Assembly: GCA_002067365.1 (NCBI GenBank)
Contig: MVRK01000071.1
Coordinates: 1 to 44,151, forward strand
Direction of reading: 5' to 3'
Source: Methanosaeta sp. PtaU1.Bin060
GTDB lineage: Archaea > Halobacteriota > Methanosarcinia > Methanotrichales > Methanotrichaceae
Length of the DNA stretch: 44,151 bases
Below the pieces are notes generated by a model. That model ran no database searches, was not told where the DNA came from, and worked only from the letters and a program-made list of their open reading frames with translations. A program made the translations under genes and the position numbers. Shown in pieces: positions 1 to 6,971 of this stretch (positions are counted from its first letter, which is position 1; each line of letters begins with the position of its first letter).

Positions 1-678
1 TGGCGATGTCTCGGATGGAGCGGTGACCGGCTTCTCAATCTCCTGTGAAATCTTGGATGTCTTCGGCGCTACCACCGATGGCGTCGTAGCGGGCTTCTCG
101 ATCCCGCCGGCGACTTTTGCCTCCTGTGACGATGTCTCCGATGGAGCGGTGACCGGCTTCTCAATCACCTGTGAAATCTTGGATGTCTTCGGCGCTACCA
201 CCGATGGCGTCGTAGCGGGCTTTTCGATCCCGCCGGCGACCTTTGATTTCGGAGCTGTCTCGGACGGAGCCGTGACCGGCTTTTTTTGCGTCTCCCAAAT
301 ACTTGGTGATGGCTTTGCCTGCTCTTTGCTCTTCTTTGGCTTTTCGATCAGCTCAGGCATTCCATAGGTCGGATAGCCAAAATCCATAACAAGAAAAGTG
401 AATCCTGTGGCCGACGATTCAGGGTGTCCGCATAGATGCATTACCCCAACGGAGGGAATACCGCCGCCCGTGTCGATGCCCTTGAGGGTGACCTCCTTGT
501 TCAAGACCACTTCTTCGCCATATATGCCGCTGTGCACCTCGATGACATCCCCGGGGCTTGCCGCGTCTAAAGCCGCTTGAATGCTGGCATAATCGCATCC
601 CTGCTGACAAACAGTGAGGGTGCTTGCCTGCGAGATTCCTGCCAGCAGCAGGACAGCCGCCACGAGGTACAATCTCAA
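1..678 (-). CDS. Secreted beta-helix-type protein with Pro-rich repeats, C-terminus cut by window edge
   Basis: The reading frame runs off the left edge, leaving 226 residues. I start it at TTG 678, because GGGAAGG lies five bases upstream and an in-frame stop lies at 714-712. Residues 1-19 form a signal peptide (LRLYLVAAVLLLAGISQA). Residues 20 to about 80 (TVCQQGCDYASIQAALDAA, then SPGDVIEVHSGIY) match the N-terminal pattern of right-handed beta-helix, NosD-like surface proteins. After about residue 110 the protein is a low-complexity Lys/Pro/Thr region built of 41-42-residue repeats containing IEKPATTPSVVAPK and IEKPVTAPSETS. An exported cell-surface protein with a long linker is likely; its ligand is unknown. 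The plus-strand ORF over the same bases is a shadow of the repeat. Confidence 0.72.
   Translation of the reverse strand, partial: MRLYLVAAVLLLAGISQASTLTVCQQGCDYASIQAALDAASPGDVIEVHSGIYGEEVVLNKEVTLKGIDTGGGIPSVGVMHLCGHPESSATGFTFLVMDFGYPTYGMPELIEKPKKSKEQAKPSPSIWETQKKPVTAPSETAPKSKVAGGIEKPATTPSVVAPKTSKISQVIEKPVTAPSETSSQEAKVAGGIEKPATTPSVVAPKTSKISQEIEKPVTAPSETSP
21..269. repeat. 126-bp tandem coding repeat
   Basis: Two near-identical units begin at 21 and 147, 126 bp apart. The second is about 123 bp, and a third starts degenerating near 270. Bases 1-20 match 127-146, so the array continues beyond the window edge. The unit encodes the 42-residue Pro/Thr/Lys repeat of the minus-strand secreted protein. 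Near identity at DNA level suggests recent slippage or unequal crossing-over. Confidence 0.85.
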
Positions 679-986
679 TATCGCCTTCCCTCTTCGCCAT
701 ATACTTTGTATTTATGATAATAAATCTTTGGTCGATAGCGCATCTCTCTCATGGCATGTGCTCTTTAGGCTGTCTACTGATAACGATAGTTGTAACAGAA
801 TATGCTCCTTCTCCTCTCAATAAGCCTGGAAAAAATAAAATGGCATCTGTCTAGAATTTCCGAAAAATGCTTAACGAATCAGTCAGAGCAACAATGGATG
901 GCGGCCAGAGAGGGCGTTGAAATGCGATTCGATGATGCTGATAGGCGCGTCGACTTCTCACAGGCTTGAGATTTATAAGGGATACG
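679..986. other. Divergent intergenic region
   Basis: This is AT-rich near 700-740, where the minus strand reads TTATTATCATAAATAC (about 726-711). That is a plausible TATA-type promoter for the secreted repeat protein. Nothing else was recognised, and there is no RNA gene I can support. Confidence 0.4.
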
Positions 987-1601
987 ATGGATATCGCTTT
1001 ACTGCTCAGGGGATTTGTCATAGGCCTCTCAATCGCCATGCCCGTGGGTCCAATCTGCGTTTTATGCATTCGCCGAACCATAGCTGAGGGCAGACTGAGG
1101 GGGATCGCCTCCGGCCTGGGCGCTGCCACAGGCGATGCTGTATATGGAAGCATCGCAGGTTTTGGCTTGACATTCATCTCGAATATCTTGATCGGCCAAC
1201 AGGAATCGCTTCGCCTTATCGGCGGGCTATTTCTATGTTATCTGGGCATCAGAACCCTCTTGGCAAAACCAGCGAAAAGAGCCGCTTTGGCCTATGATGA
1301 CAGACTGGCTGGCGCATATGCCTCGACATTTATCCTGACCCTCACAAACCCTATGACAATCCTCTCTTTTGCGGCATTGTTTGCAGGCCTAGGTCTGGCA
1401 GGCGCAGGCAGCGGCATTTCATCTGCACTAGCTCTAGTCCTGGGCATTTTCACGGGCTCATTATCTTGGTTTTTCATATTGTGCTGCGGCGTCGATTTAT
1501 TTCGGGATAGGCTTGACTCACACAGGTTGCTGTGGTTGAACAGGGTCTCGGGGGCAATAATAATTGGTTTTGGTTTGGCCGCCCTTTTAAGCATCATCTG
1601 A
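987..1601 (+). CDS. LysE/RhtB-family amino-acid exporter
   Basis: A 204-residue integral membrane protein with about six hydrophobic segments. The N-terminal signature (FVIGLSIAMPVGPICVLCIRR) is the LysE/RhtB/ArgO pattern GxxxxxxPGP, here with MPVGP. A second family-typical stretch is LTNPMTILSFAALFAG. The family exports amino acids or small metabolites from the cytoplasm; the substrate cannot be read from sequence. I chose ATG 987, preceded by AAGGGA, over an in-frame TTG at 966 that would add seven charged residues. It is transcribed alone, and no neighbouring biosynthetic gene hints at its substrate. Confidence 0.85.
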   Translation: MDIALLLRGFVIGLSIAMPVGPICVLCIRRTIAEGRLRGIASGLGAATGDAVYGSIAGFGLTFISNILIGQQESLRLIGGLFLCYLGIRTLLAKPAKRAALAYDDRLAGAYASTFILTLTNPMTILSFAALFAGLGLAGAGSGISSALALVLGIFTGSLSWFFILCCGVDLFRDRLDSHRLLWLNRVSGAIIIGFGLAALLSII

Positions 1602-1963
1602 AGGATTCATAGAGGTTATGGCTAGATGTCCTGGGGTATAATTTTTTGCTTCGGCCAATGCCGATCCGCTGGCTCTACTTGCCGGGCATTTACTGGCCCT
1701 TTGCCCCTTGAACCATCGGGGGGTGCCACCCGCATCTCAATGCATCAACCGATCACGAATTACGTCGATCACCGAAAGATATATATCCGTTTAATGTCGA
1801 ATATGTAGATTGCAAAAGTCGATCACCTCAATCCCTCCTACGTTCCCTGACTTTTGCTCCCTCCTTATTTTCCATTCTTCAGAGGAAAATGTGATGCAAC
1901 CACCCGAATGGGAGGTTAGATTGATGCGGCCCAACCTCCTCTCCAATCCTAAAACCGCCCGCC
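1602..1963. other. Convergent intergenic region with weak hairpin
   Basis: Between the exporter and copA, which converge. GGAGGTT (1911-1917) and AACCTCC (1933-1939) form a 7-bp inverted repeat with a 15-base loop, about 25 bases beyond the copA stop. It could help terminate copA transcription, but there is no T-run. An AT-rich motif AAAGATATATATCC lies near 1773-1786 with no gene behind it. Nothing else seen. Confidence 0.35.
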
Positions 1964-4420
1964 CTAGATTGTAGCTCTCTCCTTCATCTTCGCCGGAGGC
2001 ACATACCTCTTTAGCAGGAGCGAGAGCGAGACGACTGTCACTGAGCTCAGCGCCATGGCGAGCCCTGCCAGCTCCGGCCTGAAGGTTATGCCGAAGAATG
2101 GATAGAGAACCCCTGCAGCCAGAGGCACCAGGGCACCATTATATGCAAAGGCCCAGAAGATATTCTGCTTGATCCTCGTGATGACCTTGCGGCTGAGCTG
2201 GATGGCGGCCACGACATCGAGAAGGTCCTCGCTCATCAGGACGATCTCCCCTGTCTCGATGGCGACATCAGTTCCGCTTCCGATCGCGATTCCCACATCA
2301 GCCTGCGCCAGCGCCGGAGCGTCGTTTATCCCGTCGCCGACGAAGGCTACCCTCTCTCCTCCCTGCTGAAGCCTCCTCATCTCGCTGGCCTTCTCCTCCG
2401 GCAGAACCTCCGAGAGGACCTGCTCGATTTCTAGCTGGCTCGCGACTGCTGCTGCGCTGCGAGCATTGTCGCCGGTGATCATCACCACCTTCAGCCTCAT
2501 CTTCTTGAGCTGAGCCACAGCAGGCGGCGCAGAGTCCTTCAGCCTGTCTGCTATGGCCAGAAGACCGCAGGCCCTTCCGTCCAGAGCGACCAGCATCGCA
2601 GTCTTTCCATTCTCCTCAAAGCCCTCAGCCCTCTTGAGGAGTTCCTCGGATAGATCGATGCCAAGATCCTTGAAGAGCATCCTGTTCCCGGCCACAACAT
2701 CTCTTCCGCCGACCTTTGCCACGACGCCTTTTCCCGCCAGGGCCTCGAAATCCGCTGCATCGGCCAGAGGGATCTCATCAGCCTCAGATCGCCTCACCAC
2801 GGCCTCTGCCAGGGGATGCTCAGAGCCCTTCTCTGCGCTCGCTGTCAGCCTCAGCAGCTCTCTTTCGTCCAGGCCGAAGGCCTCGAGGTCGGTGACCTCC
2901 GGTCGGCCCACAGTCAGGGTGCCAGTCTTGTCGAAGGCGATGGCGTTGAGGCTGTCAGAGGCCTCCAAGGCCTCGCCGCTCTTGATGAGGATGCCAAGCT
3001 CAGCGCCTCGGCCGATGCCGACGGTGACAGCTGTAGGCGTTGCCAGGCCGAGGGCGCAAGGACATGCTACTACTAATACGGATATGAGGGCCGTCAGAGA
3101 GAAGAGGAGTGTGTTGTGGGCGATGAAGTACCAGTAAGCGAAGGCCGCAAAGGCGATGGCCAGAATCGTGGGAATGAAGTAGCCGACTGCTCTGTCCGCG
3201 ATCCTCTGGATGGGTGGCCTTGAGCCCTGCGCCTCCTCCACGAGGGAGATGATCTGCGCAAGAGCCGTCTCTTTTCCGACCTTGGAGGCCCTGAACCTGA
3301 TCAGGCCGTTCTTGTTCAGTGTCCCGCCCACAACGCCATGGCCCTCCTCCTTCAGCATCGGAACGGGCTCGCCCGTGATCATGGACTCGTCCACATAGCT
3401 CTTTCCGTCGATGACGAGGCCGTCTGCAGGTATTTTTTCTCCCGGTTTTACTATTATTATATCTCCAACCTGGACGTCCTCCACGGCCACATGGTGCTCC
3501 ACGCCTTCTTTCAGGATTGTGGCGGTCTTGGGCTGCAGCCCTACCAGCTTCTTGATGGCCTCGGATGTCCTTCCCTTGGCCTTGCTCTCCAGGTATCTGC
3601 CCAGAGTCAGGAAGGCGGCAAGCATGAGAGCAGTCTCGTAGAACATGAAATCCGGGGTCAAGACTATCCCGAATGTCCCCAGGATTGAGGAGCCATAGGC
3701 AACGCCTATGCCCATGGCATACATCACGTCCATGTCCAGGTTCCTGTTGCGAAGTGCCCTCCAGGCAGCCTTGAAGATGGGACAGCTGACGTAGACGAAG
3801 GCCGGAGCCGAAACGACCAGCATCAGCCAATTCATGGGCACCGCCATCATCATGGGCACGACTCTCTCGAGAGGCAGGTACATCATCCCCATGAGCAGAA
3901 GGCTGAAGGCAAATCCGATGATGATGCGTCTTCTTTTCTCGGCCAGGTCCCTCTCCAGCATCTCCTTTTCCCTGTCGGCGATCCCTTCTTCGCCAGCCGT
4001 CCCGAGGAACTGATAGCCGGTATCCTCGATGGTCTTCTTCATCTCTTCGAGGCCGACCATCCTCGGGTTGAATGTGACATAGGCTTTTTCGGCTGCCAGG
4101 TTGACATGCACGTCTGTGACCCCGTCCAGCTTCTTGAGGGCGACCTCCAGGGCACCGACGCACATGGCGCAGACCATGCCTCCAATTCTCAGCACAATCT
4201 TCTCGTCTATGACATCGTATCCCGCGTCCCTTACAGCCTTTTCCAGGTCGGCCACTCCGAGCCTCTCTGGATCGTACTCTACAGACGCCATCTCTGTAGC
4301 CAGATTGACCCTTGCCTGGAGAACTCCGTCTAGGTTCCTCAGTGCCTTCTCTACCGCCGCAGTGCAGGCAGCGCAGACCATCCCGGATACTTTCAGCTCG
4401 GCTGTCTTGCTCTTTTGCAT
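1964..4420 (-). CDS. copA: Cu(+)-exporting P1B-type ATPase CopA
   Basis: At 818 residues this has the full length for a CopA with two N-terminal metal-binding domains: HMA1 GMVCAAC (Cys16, Cys19) and HMA2 GMVCAMC (Cys84, Cys87). Eight membrane segments follow, with the actuator TGEPVP loop, the transport motif CPC (VVACPCALGLATPTA), the phosphorylation motif DKTGTLT, the HP motif GSEHPLAEAVV, TGDN and GDGINDAPAL. The late helices carry YN (FAYNGALVP) and MxxSS (MALSSVTV), which with CPC define Cu(+) specificity in the P1B-1 group. It pumps cuprous ion out of the cytoplasm using ATP. It starts 29 bp after copZ with GGAG upstream of ATG 4420, so copZ-copA form an operon. Confidence 0.96.
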   Translation of the reverse strand: MQKSKTAELKVSGMVCAACTAAVEKALRNLDGVLQARVNLATEMASVEYDPERLGVADLEKAVRDAGYDVIDEKIVLRIGGMVCAMCVGALEVALKKLDGVTDVHVNLAAEKAYVTFNPRMVGLEEMKKTIEDTGYQFLGTAGEEGIADREKEMLERDLAEKRRRIIIGFAFSLLLMGMMYLPLERVVPMMMAVPMNWLMLVVSAPAFVYVSCPIFKAAWRALRNRNLDMDVMYAMGIGVAYGSSILGTFGIVLTPDFMFYETALMLAAFLTLGRYLESKAKGRTSEAIKKLVGLQPKTATILKEGVEHHVAVEDVQVGDIIIVKPGEKIPADGLVIDGKSYVDESMITGEPVPMLKEEGHGVVGGTLNKNGLIRFRASKVGKETALAQIISLVEEAQGSRPPIQRIADRAVGYFIPTILAIAFAAFAYWYFIAHNTLLFSLTALISVLVVACPCALGLATPTAVTVGIGRGAELGILIKSGEALEASDSLNAIAFDKTGTLTVGRPEVTDLEAFGLDERELLRLTASAEKGSEHPLAEAVVRRSEADEIPLADAADFEALAGKGVVAKVGGRDVVAGNRMLFKDLGIDLSEELLKRAEGFEENGKTAMLVALDGRACGLLAIADRLKDSAPPAVAQLKKMRLKVVMITGDNARSAAAVASQLEIEQVLSEVLPEEKASEMRRLQQGGERVAFVGDGINDAPALAQADVGIAIGSGTDVAIETGEIVLMSEDLLDVVAAIQLSRKVITRIKQNIFWAFAYNGALVPLAAGVLYPFFGITFRPELAGLAMALSSVTVVSLSLLLKRYVPPAKMKERATI

Positions 4421-4449
4421 GCACTCTCCACTAAGCTGTCAAAAGAGAT

Positions 4450-4665
4450 TCAAGCTGCCTTGTATCCTGCACGTTCCACCGCCCTTTTGAGATCTTGCAG
4501 CGTGAGTTTCGCAGGGTCGTATTCCACATAGGCGATCTTCCTGGCCAGGTCGACATTGGCGCTCTTCACTCCATCGAGACCTGAAAGTGCTCTCTCCACA
4601 GCACCTGAGCAACCGGCGCATGCCATGCCTGTGACTCTTATCTCAACCTTCTTGATTTCTGACAT
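4450..4665 (-). CDS. copZ: CopZ-like copper chaperone (single HMA domain)
   Basis: A 71-residue protein that is one heavy-metal-associated domain. The metal site GMACAGC is followed by SGAVERALSGLDGV and a C-terminal AGYKAA. It should bind Cu(+) in the cytoplasm and pass it to the N-terminal domains of CopA, encoded immediately downstream. I place the start at ATG 4665 (MSEIKKVEIRV). The longer frame from 4713 adds an arginine/serine stretch that the fold does not need. AGGAGGAGG lies about 12 bases before ATG 4665, slightly distant but the only good ribosome site. Confidence 0.9.
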   Translation of the reverse strand: MSEIKKVEIRVTGMACAGCSGAVERALSGLDGVKSANVDLARKIAYVEYDPAKLTLQDLKRAVERAGYKAA

Positions 4666-5045
4666 GTTTTTTGACGACCTCCTCCTGGGGCTTATCACAG
4701 AATCAGAGCACAATCCAACATATTGTTCTCAACATCTTCGTTTATCAATCTTCTTTTTTTCGCATCTGATCCGTCTTGCCTTCCATCTTGGTCATAACTC
4801 TCTCATTCCCCGATCCTCTCTCACCTCTCGATCTCCTGTTCCCATTTAATCTAAACCTCAGATCACCGTCCAATTTCCATCTCATGTCTCAGTCCATTTT
4901 GTTTTATAGTCCCAGATTGGATTTCTCTTTTGATTCACTCATATCGAATAATCAGCTCTACGACCTCGTTTCTGCTCCCAATTCGATGCAAAGTATTTAA
5001 GCAATCAAGTTAAGGATCGTATAGTCGCTATAGACCGGTATAGCC
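4666..5045. other. Divergent copZ / HxlR control region
   Basis: A 380-bp AT- and pyrimidine-rich spacer between divergent genes. Near the HxlR start it holds AAAGTATTTAAG (about 4990-5001), a plausible TATA box, and the repeated GTATAG sites described separately. On the copZ side no clear TATA box stands out. No RNA gene or ORF with coding character was found. Confidence 0.4.
5019..5043 (+). promoter_or_regulatory. Candidate operator at the HxlR start
   Basis: TATAG-TCG-CTATA (5020-5032) is a perfect inverted repeat, and GTATAG recurs directly at 5019-5024 and 5038-5043. The cluster ends two bases before ATG 5046 and lies about 20-45 bp after the TATA-like AAAGTATTTAAG. A protein bound there would cover the transcription start, so negative autoregulation is the simplest reading. 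This is inferred from position and symmetry only. Confidence 0.45.
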
Positions 5046-5471
5046 ATGCCTAAAAAGTGCGAGTATATCGAATCCTGTCCTTTCAAGCACACTGTGGATG
5101 CCATCAGCAAGAAATGGGCACTTCCTGTCATAAACGCCATCGGATGCTCTGGAAGGTTGAGGTTTCATGAGCTCATGGATGCATTGATTGACATCAGCCC
5201 GAAAGCTCTATCGGATATGCTCAGAAAACTCGAAGCAGAGGGCTTGGTCAGGAGGGAATCGTTTGCCGAAATCCCCCCGCGAGTTGAATACATCCTTACA
5301 GAGGACGGATTAGAGCTCAGAGATGCGGTTATTACTCCCCTGTTAAAATGGGCGGCGGCGAGAAACGGCGGGTCCAGAAGGTGCCATCCAGCATGTCAGA
5401 GGACTCCGGTTCCGATGTGGATGCATTCATCCCGGGACGCCAATTCCCGGAACAAGGCATTGATGAAATGA
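5046..5471 (+). CDS. HxlR-family winged-helix transcriptional regulator
   Basis: A 141-residue protein whose residues 8-105 fit the HxlR family: CPFKHTVDAISKKWALPVI, then LRFHELMDALIDISPKALSDMLRKLEAEGLV (helix-turn-helix) and PPRVEYILTEDGLELRDAV (wing). Such proteins are DNA-binding dimers, often sensing oxidants or electrophiles through cysteines. Here Cys5 and Cys11 sit at the N-terminus, and an unusual C-terminal tail adds GGSRRCHPACQ. The gene is divergent from copZ-copA and convergent with the disulfide-reductase pair, so a metal or redox signal is plausible but not shown. The tail after about residue 112 is longer than usual for the family. Confidence 0.85.
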   Translation: MPKKCEYIESCPFKHTVDAISKKWALPVINAIGCSGRLRFHELMDALIDISPKALSDMLRKLEAEGLVRRESFAEIPPRVEYILTEDGLELRDAVITPLLKWAAARNGGSRRCHPACQRTPVPMWMHSSRDANSRNKALMK

Positions 5472-5528
5472 TGATCTCTGTCTCGCAGAGGCAGGAGACC
5501 CGTCGTTGAAATCGATGCATGACTCGGG

Positions 5529-6047
5529 CTAGATGAACCTCTCAAACCTCTCCTTGCCCGCCTTGCAGATGGGACAGACCTCGGGCGGGCCGTCCCTCGC
5601 ACAGAGGTAGCCGCAGACCCGGCATCTCCAGACCGGCTTTGAGAGCTTTGGACCCTCTCCGAGGGAGACGCCGGTGGACCTGAGCCTCGTCTTATTCCCG
5701 GGCGCGGGCCTCCTTTCGGGAACCGGCTCAAGATCCTTCTCGCCTCGCAGGATCTCCCCCGAAACATAAAGGGCGCAGTAGCATGCTCCGTAATCGAGCA
5801 GATCCGGATCTCTGTAGTCGCACGGGCAGATGATGTCCGTGTCCTCTCCTCTGTCCTCCGATGCGAGCCTGCAGGGACAAGCCCTGTAGCCGTACCTCCT
5901 CTCGTTCACGAGCAGGCCCTTCACGAGGCCCTTGGTGAACTCCATCTCCGGGTTGAGGTTGTAACCTCCCTGCCTCGCATCTCTATCGAGCCTCGCATAG
6001 AGCTCTTCGACCTCCTCTGCAGATGGCTCAAGGGAGTGCTCCCTCAT
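5529..6047 (-). CDS. Ferredoxin:disulfide (thioredoxin) reductase catalytic subunit fused to rubredoxin
   Basis: A 172-residue fusion. Residues 1-95 are the FTR catalytic fold with its six cysteines as CPC (57/59), CPC (74/76) and CYC (89/91), which build a [4Fe-4S] cluster next to a redox disulfide. Residues 139-172 are a rubredoxin-type iron site: CRVC (142/145) and CPIC (158/161). Related methanogen proteins pass electrons from ferredoxin to a thioredoxin- or glutaredoxin-like partner. The third motif is CYC where the plant enzyme has CHC, so the catalytic histidine is replaced by tyrosine. The start overlaps the upstream glutaredoxin stop as ATGA, indicating translational coupling and a likely enzyme-substrate pair. 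Confidence 0.9.
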   Translation of the reverse strand: MREHSLEPSAEEVEELYARLDRDARQGGYNLNPEMEFTKGLVKGLLVNERRYGYRACPCRLASEDRGEDTDIICPCDYRDPDLLDYGACYCALYVSGEILRGEKDLEPVPERRPAPGNKTRLRSTGVSLGEGPKLSKPVWRCRVCGYLCARDGPPEVCPICKAGKERFERFI

Positions 6048-6322
6048 CCCTGCAGGGCCTCCTTGATCTCCTTCTCTCTAAATCCTACGATGGGCTTCTC
6101 TTTGATCACGAGGGTCGGGAAGGAGCTGCTAGGATTGTAGTGCCTGACCTGCTCGATGGCCTCAGACCTCTCGCCGCCCTTCAGCAGATCGACGTAGACG
6201 TACTGGAAGGCCACTCCAAGGTCAGTCAAAAGCTCCTTCGTCTTCTTGCACCAGATGCATGTGCTCAGGGCGTAGAGGGTGATCTTGCCCTTGTCCTTTC
6301 CAGGAACCTCTTCGAATTTCAT
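6044..6322 (-). CDS. Glutaredoxin-like thiol protein
   Basis: A 92-residue glutaredoxin/NrdH-type protein. The active site is CIWC (Cys22, Cys25) in [17 protein letters not shown], and the cis-proline loop is SSFPTLVI. A short N-terminal extension ([13 protein letters not shown]) precedes the fold. It is a small cytoplasmic disulfide carrier. Its stop overlaps the start of the ferredoxin:disulfide reductase, so it is the probable electron acceptor of that enzyme, possibly serving ribonucleotide reductase or other reductive enzymes. The partnership is inferred from gene coupling and from known methanogen systems. Confidence 0.88.
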   Translation of the reverse strand: MKFEEVPGKDKGKITLYALSTCIWCKKTKELLTDLGVAFQYVYVDLLKGGERSEAIEQVRHYNPSSSFPTLVIKEKPIVGFREKEIKEALQG

Positions 6323-6513
6323 GTTGCCACCGATCTGTAAGAAAATATGCCGCTGAAAGATAAATAGGTTCTCAGGTGCAACCGAGACTCATGCGAGGCG
6401 AATTCGGATGGGAGGCGATGCGGACGCCACAAAGGTCTGGATGATTTAGTCTTTGGATCTGGCAGTCTGAGTGAGCGATAACTTTTAAGCCGGGGACGAC
6501 AAATGCCGAGATT

Positions 6514-6921
6514 ATGATCATGAGGTGGGCACTGCTGGCCCTGACGCTCATCTTCGCCGCCTCCGCAAGCCCGAACGAGGCCACTGGAATCGTCTCAAGC
6601 GTGATAAACGGAGACACCTTCGAGGTCCAAGGCTTCGGGCTGGTCAAGCTGGCGGACATCAACTGCCCTGAGATGGGGACCATGGAGGGGGTTCACGCAA
6701 GGGAGTTCGCCATGGAGAACCTGCTCGGAGCTCAGGTCTTCCTGGATATCGATGAAAGAGCACGCGAAGAGGCCAAGGGGGCAAGGCCCTGCTTGGTCTA
6801 CCTGGCAGACAGAAATGGAACCCCAAACTTAGATAAGAATTTCAATAAGATGGTCGCCAGGGCTGGATTTGCAGCGATAAAGAACGATTCCAGAAGCGAG
6901 TTTGATCCTGGCAGGTGGTAG
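6514..6921 (+). CDS. Secreted staphylococcal-nuclease-like (SNase) domain protein, altered active site
   Basis: A 135-residue protein: signal peptide 1-18 (MRWALLALTLIFAASAS), then one SNase/TNase OB-fold domain (GIVSSVINGDTFEVQGFGLVKL and onward). In staphylococcal nuclease Arg35, Asp40, Glu43 and Arg87 carry out catalysis. The matching stretch here is KLADINCPE, which gives Lys45, Asn50 and Glu53 in place of Arg, Asp and Glu. Arg91 in GARPCLVYL probably matches Arg87. Two of four key residues therefore look substituted. It may be a weak or non-catalytic binding protein outside the cell. Transcribed alone and convergent with the CorC-like gene. Confidence 0.75.
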   Translation: MIMRWALLALTLIFAASASPNEATGIVSSVINGDTFEVQGFGLVKLADINCPEMGTMEGVHAREFAMENLLGAQVFLDIDERAREEAKGARPCLVYLADRNGTPNLDKNFNKMVARAGFAAIKNDSRSEFDPGRW

Positions 6922-6938
6922 CGCGCCTTAGGTCTGCC

Positions 6939-6950
6939 AAAACCGGTTTT
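6939..6950. other. 12-bp perfect palindrome between convergent genes
   Basis: AAAACCGGTTTT lies in the 50-bp gap between the stops of the SNase-like and CorC-like genes. It has no loop, so it is a poor terminator, but it could be a protein site or chance. Low weight. Confidence 0.3.
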
Positions 6951-6971
6951 CTCCTGGCCAGCCCAATTCGC

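Noticed and set aside
23-367. Plus-strand ORF with TGFSI and DGVVAGFSIPPATF repeats
   Set aside because: It is the antisense shadow of the minus-strand Pro/Lys repeat gene, which has a signal peptide and ribosome site.
3000-4424. A 474-residue minus-strand ORF overlapping copA
   Set aside because: It is another frame of copA, Arg/Gly-rich without recognisable motifs, while copA is complete with all P-type ATPase signatures.
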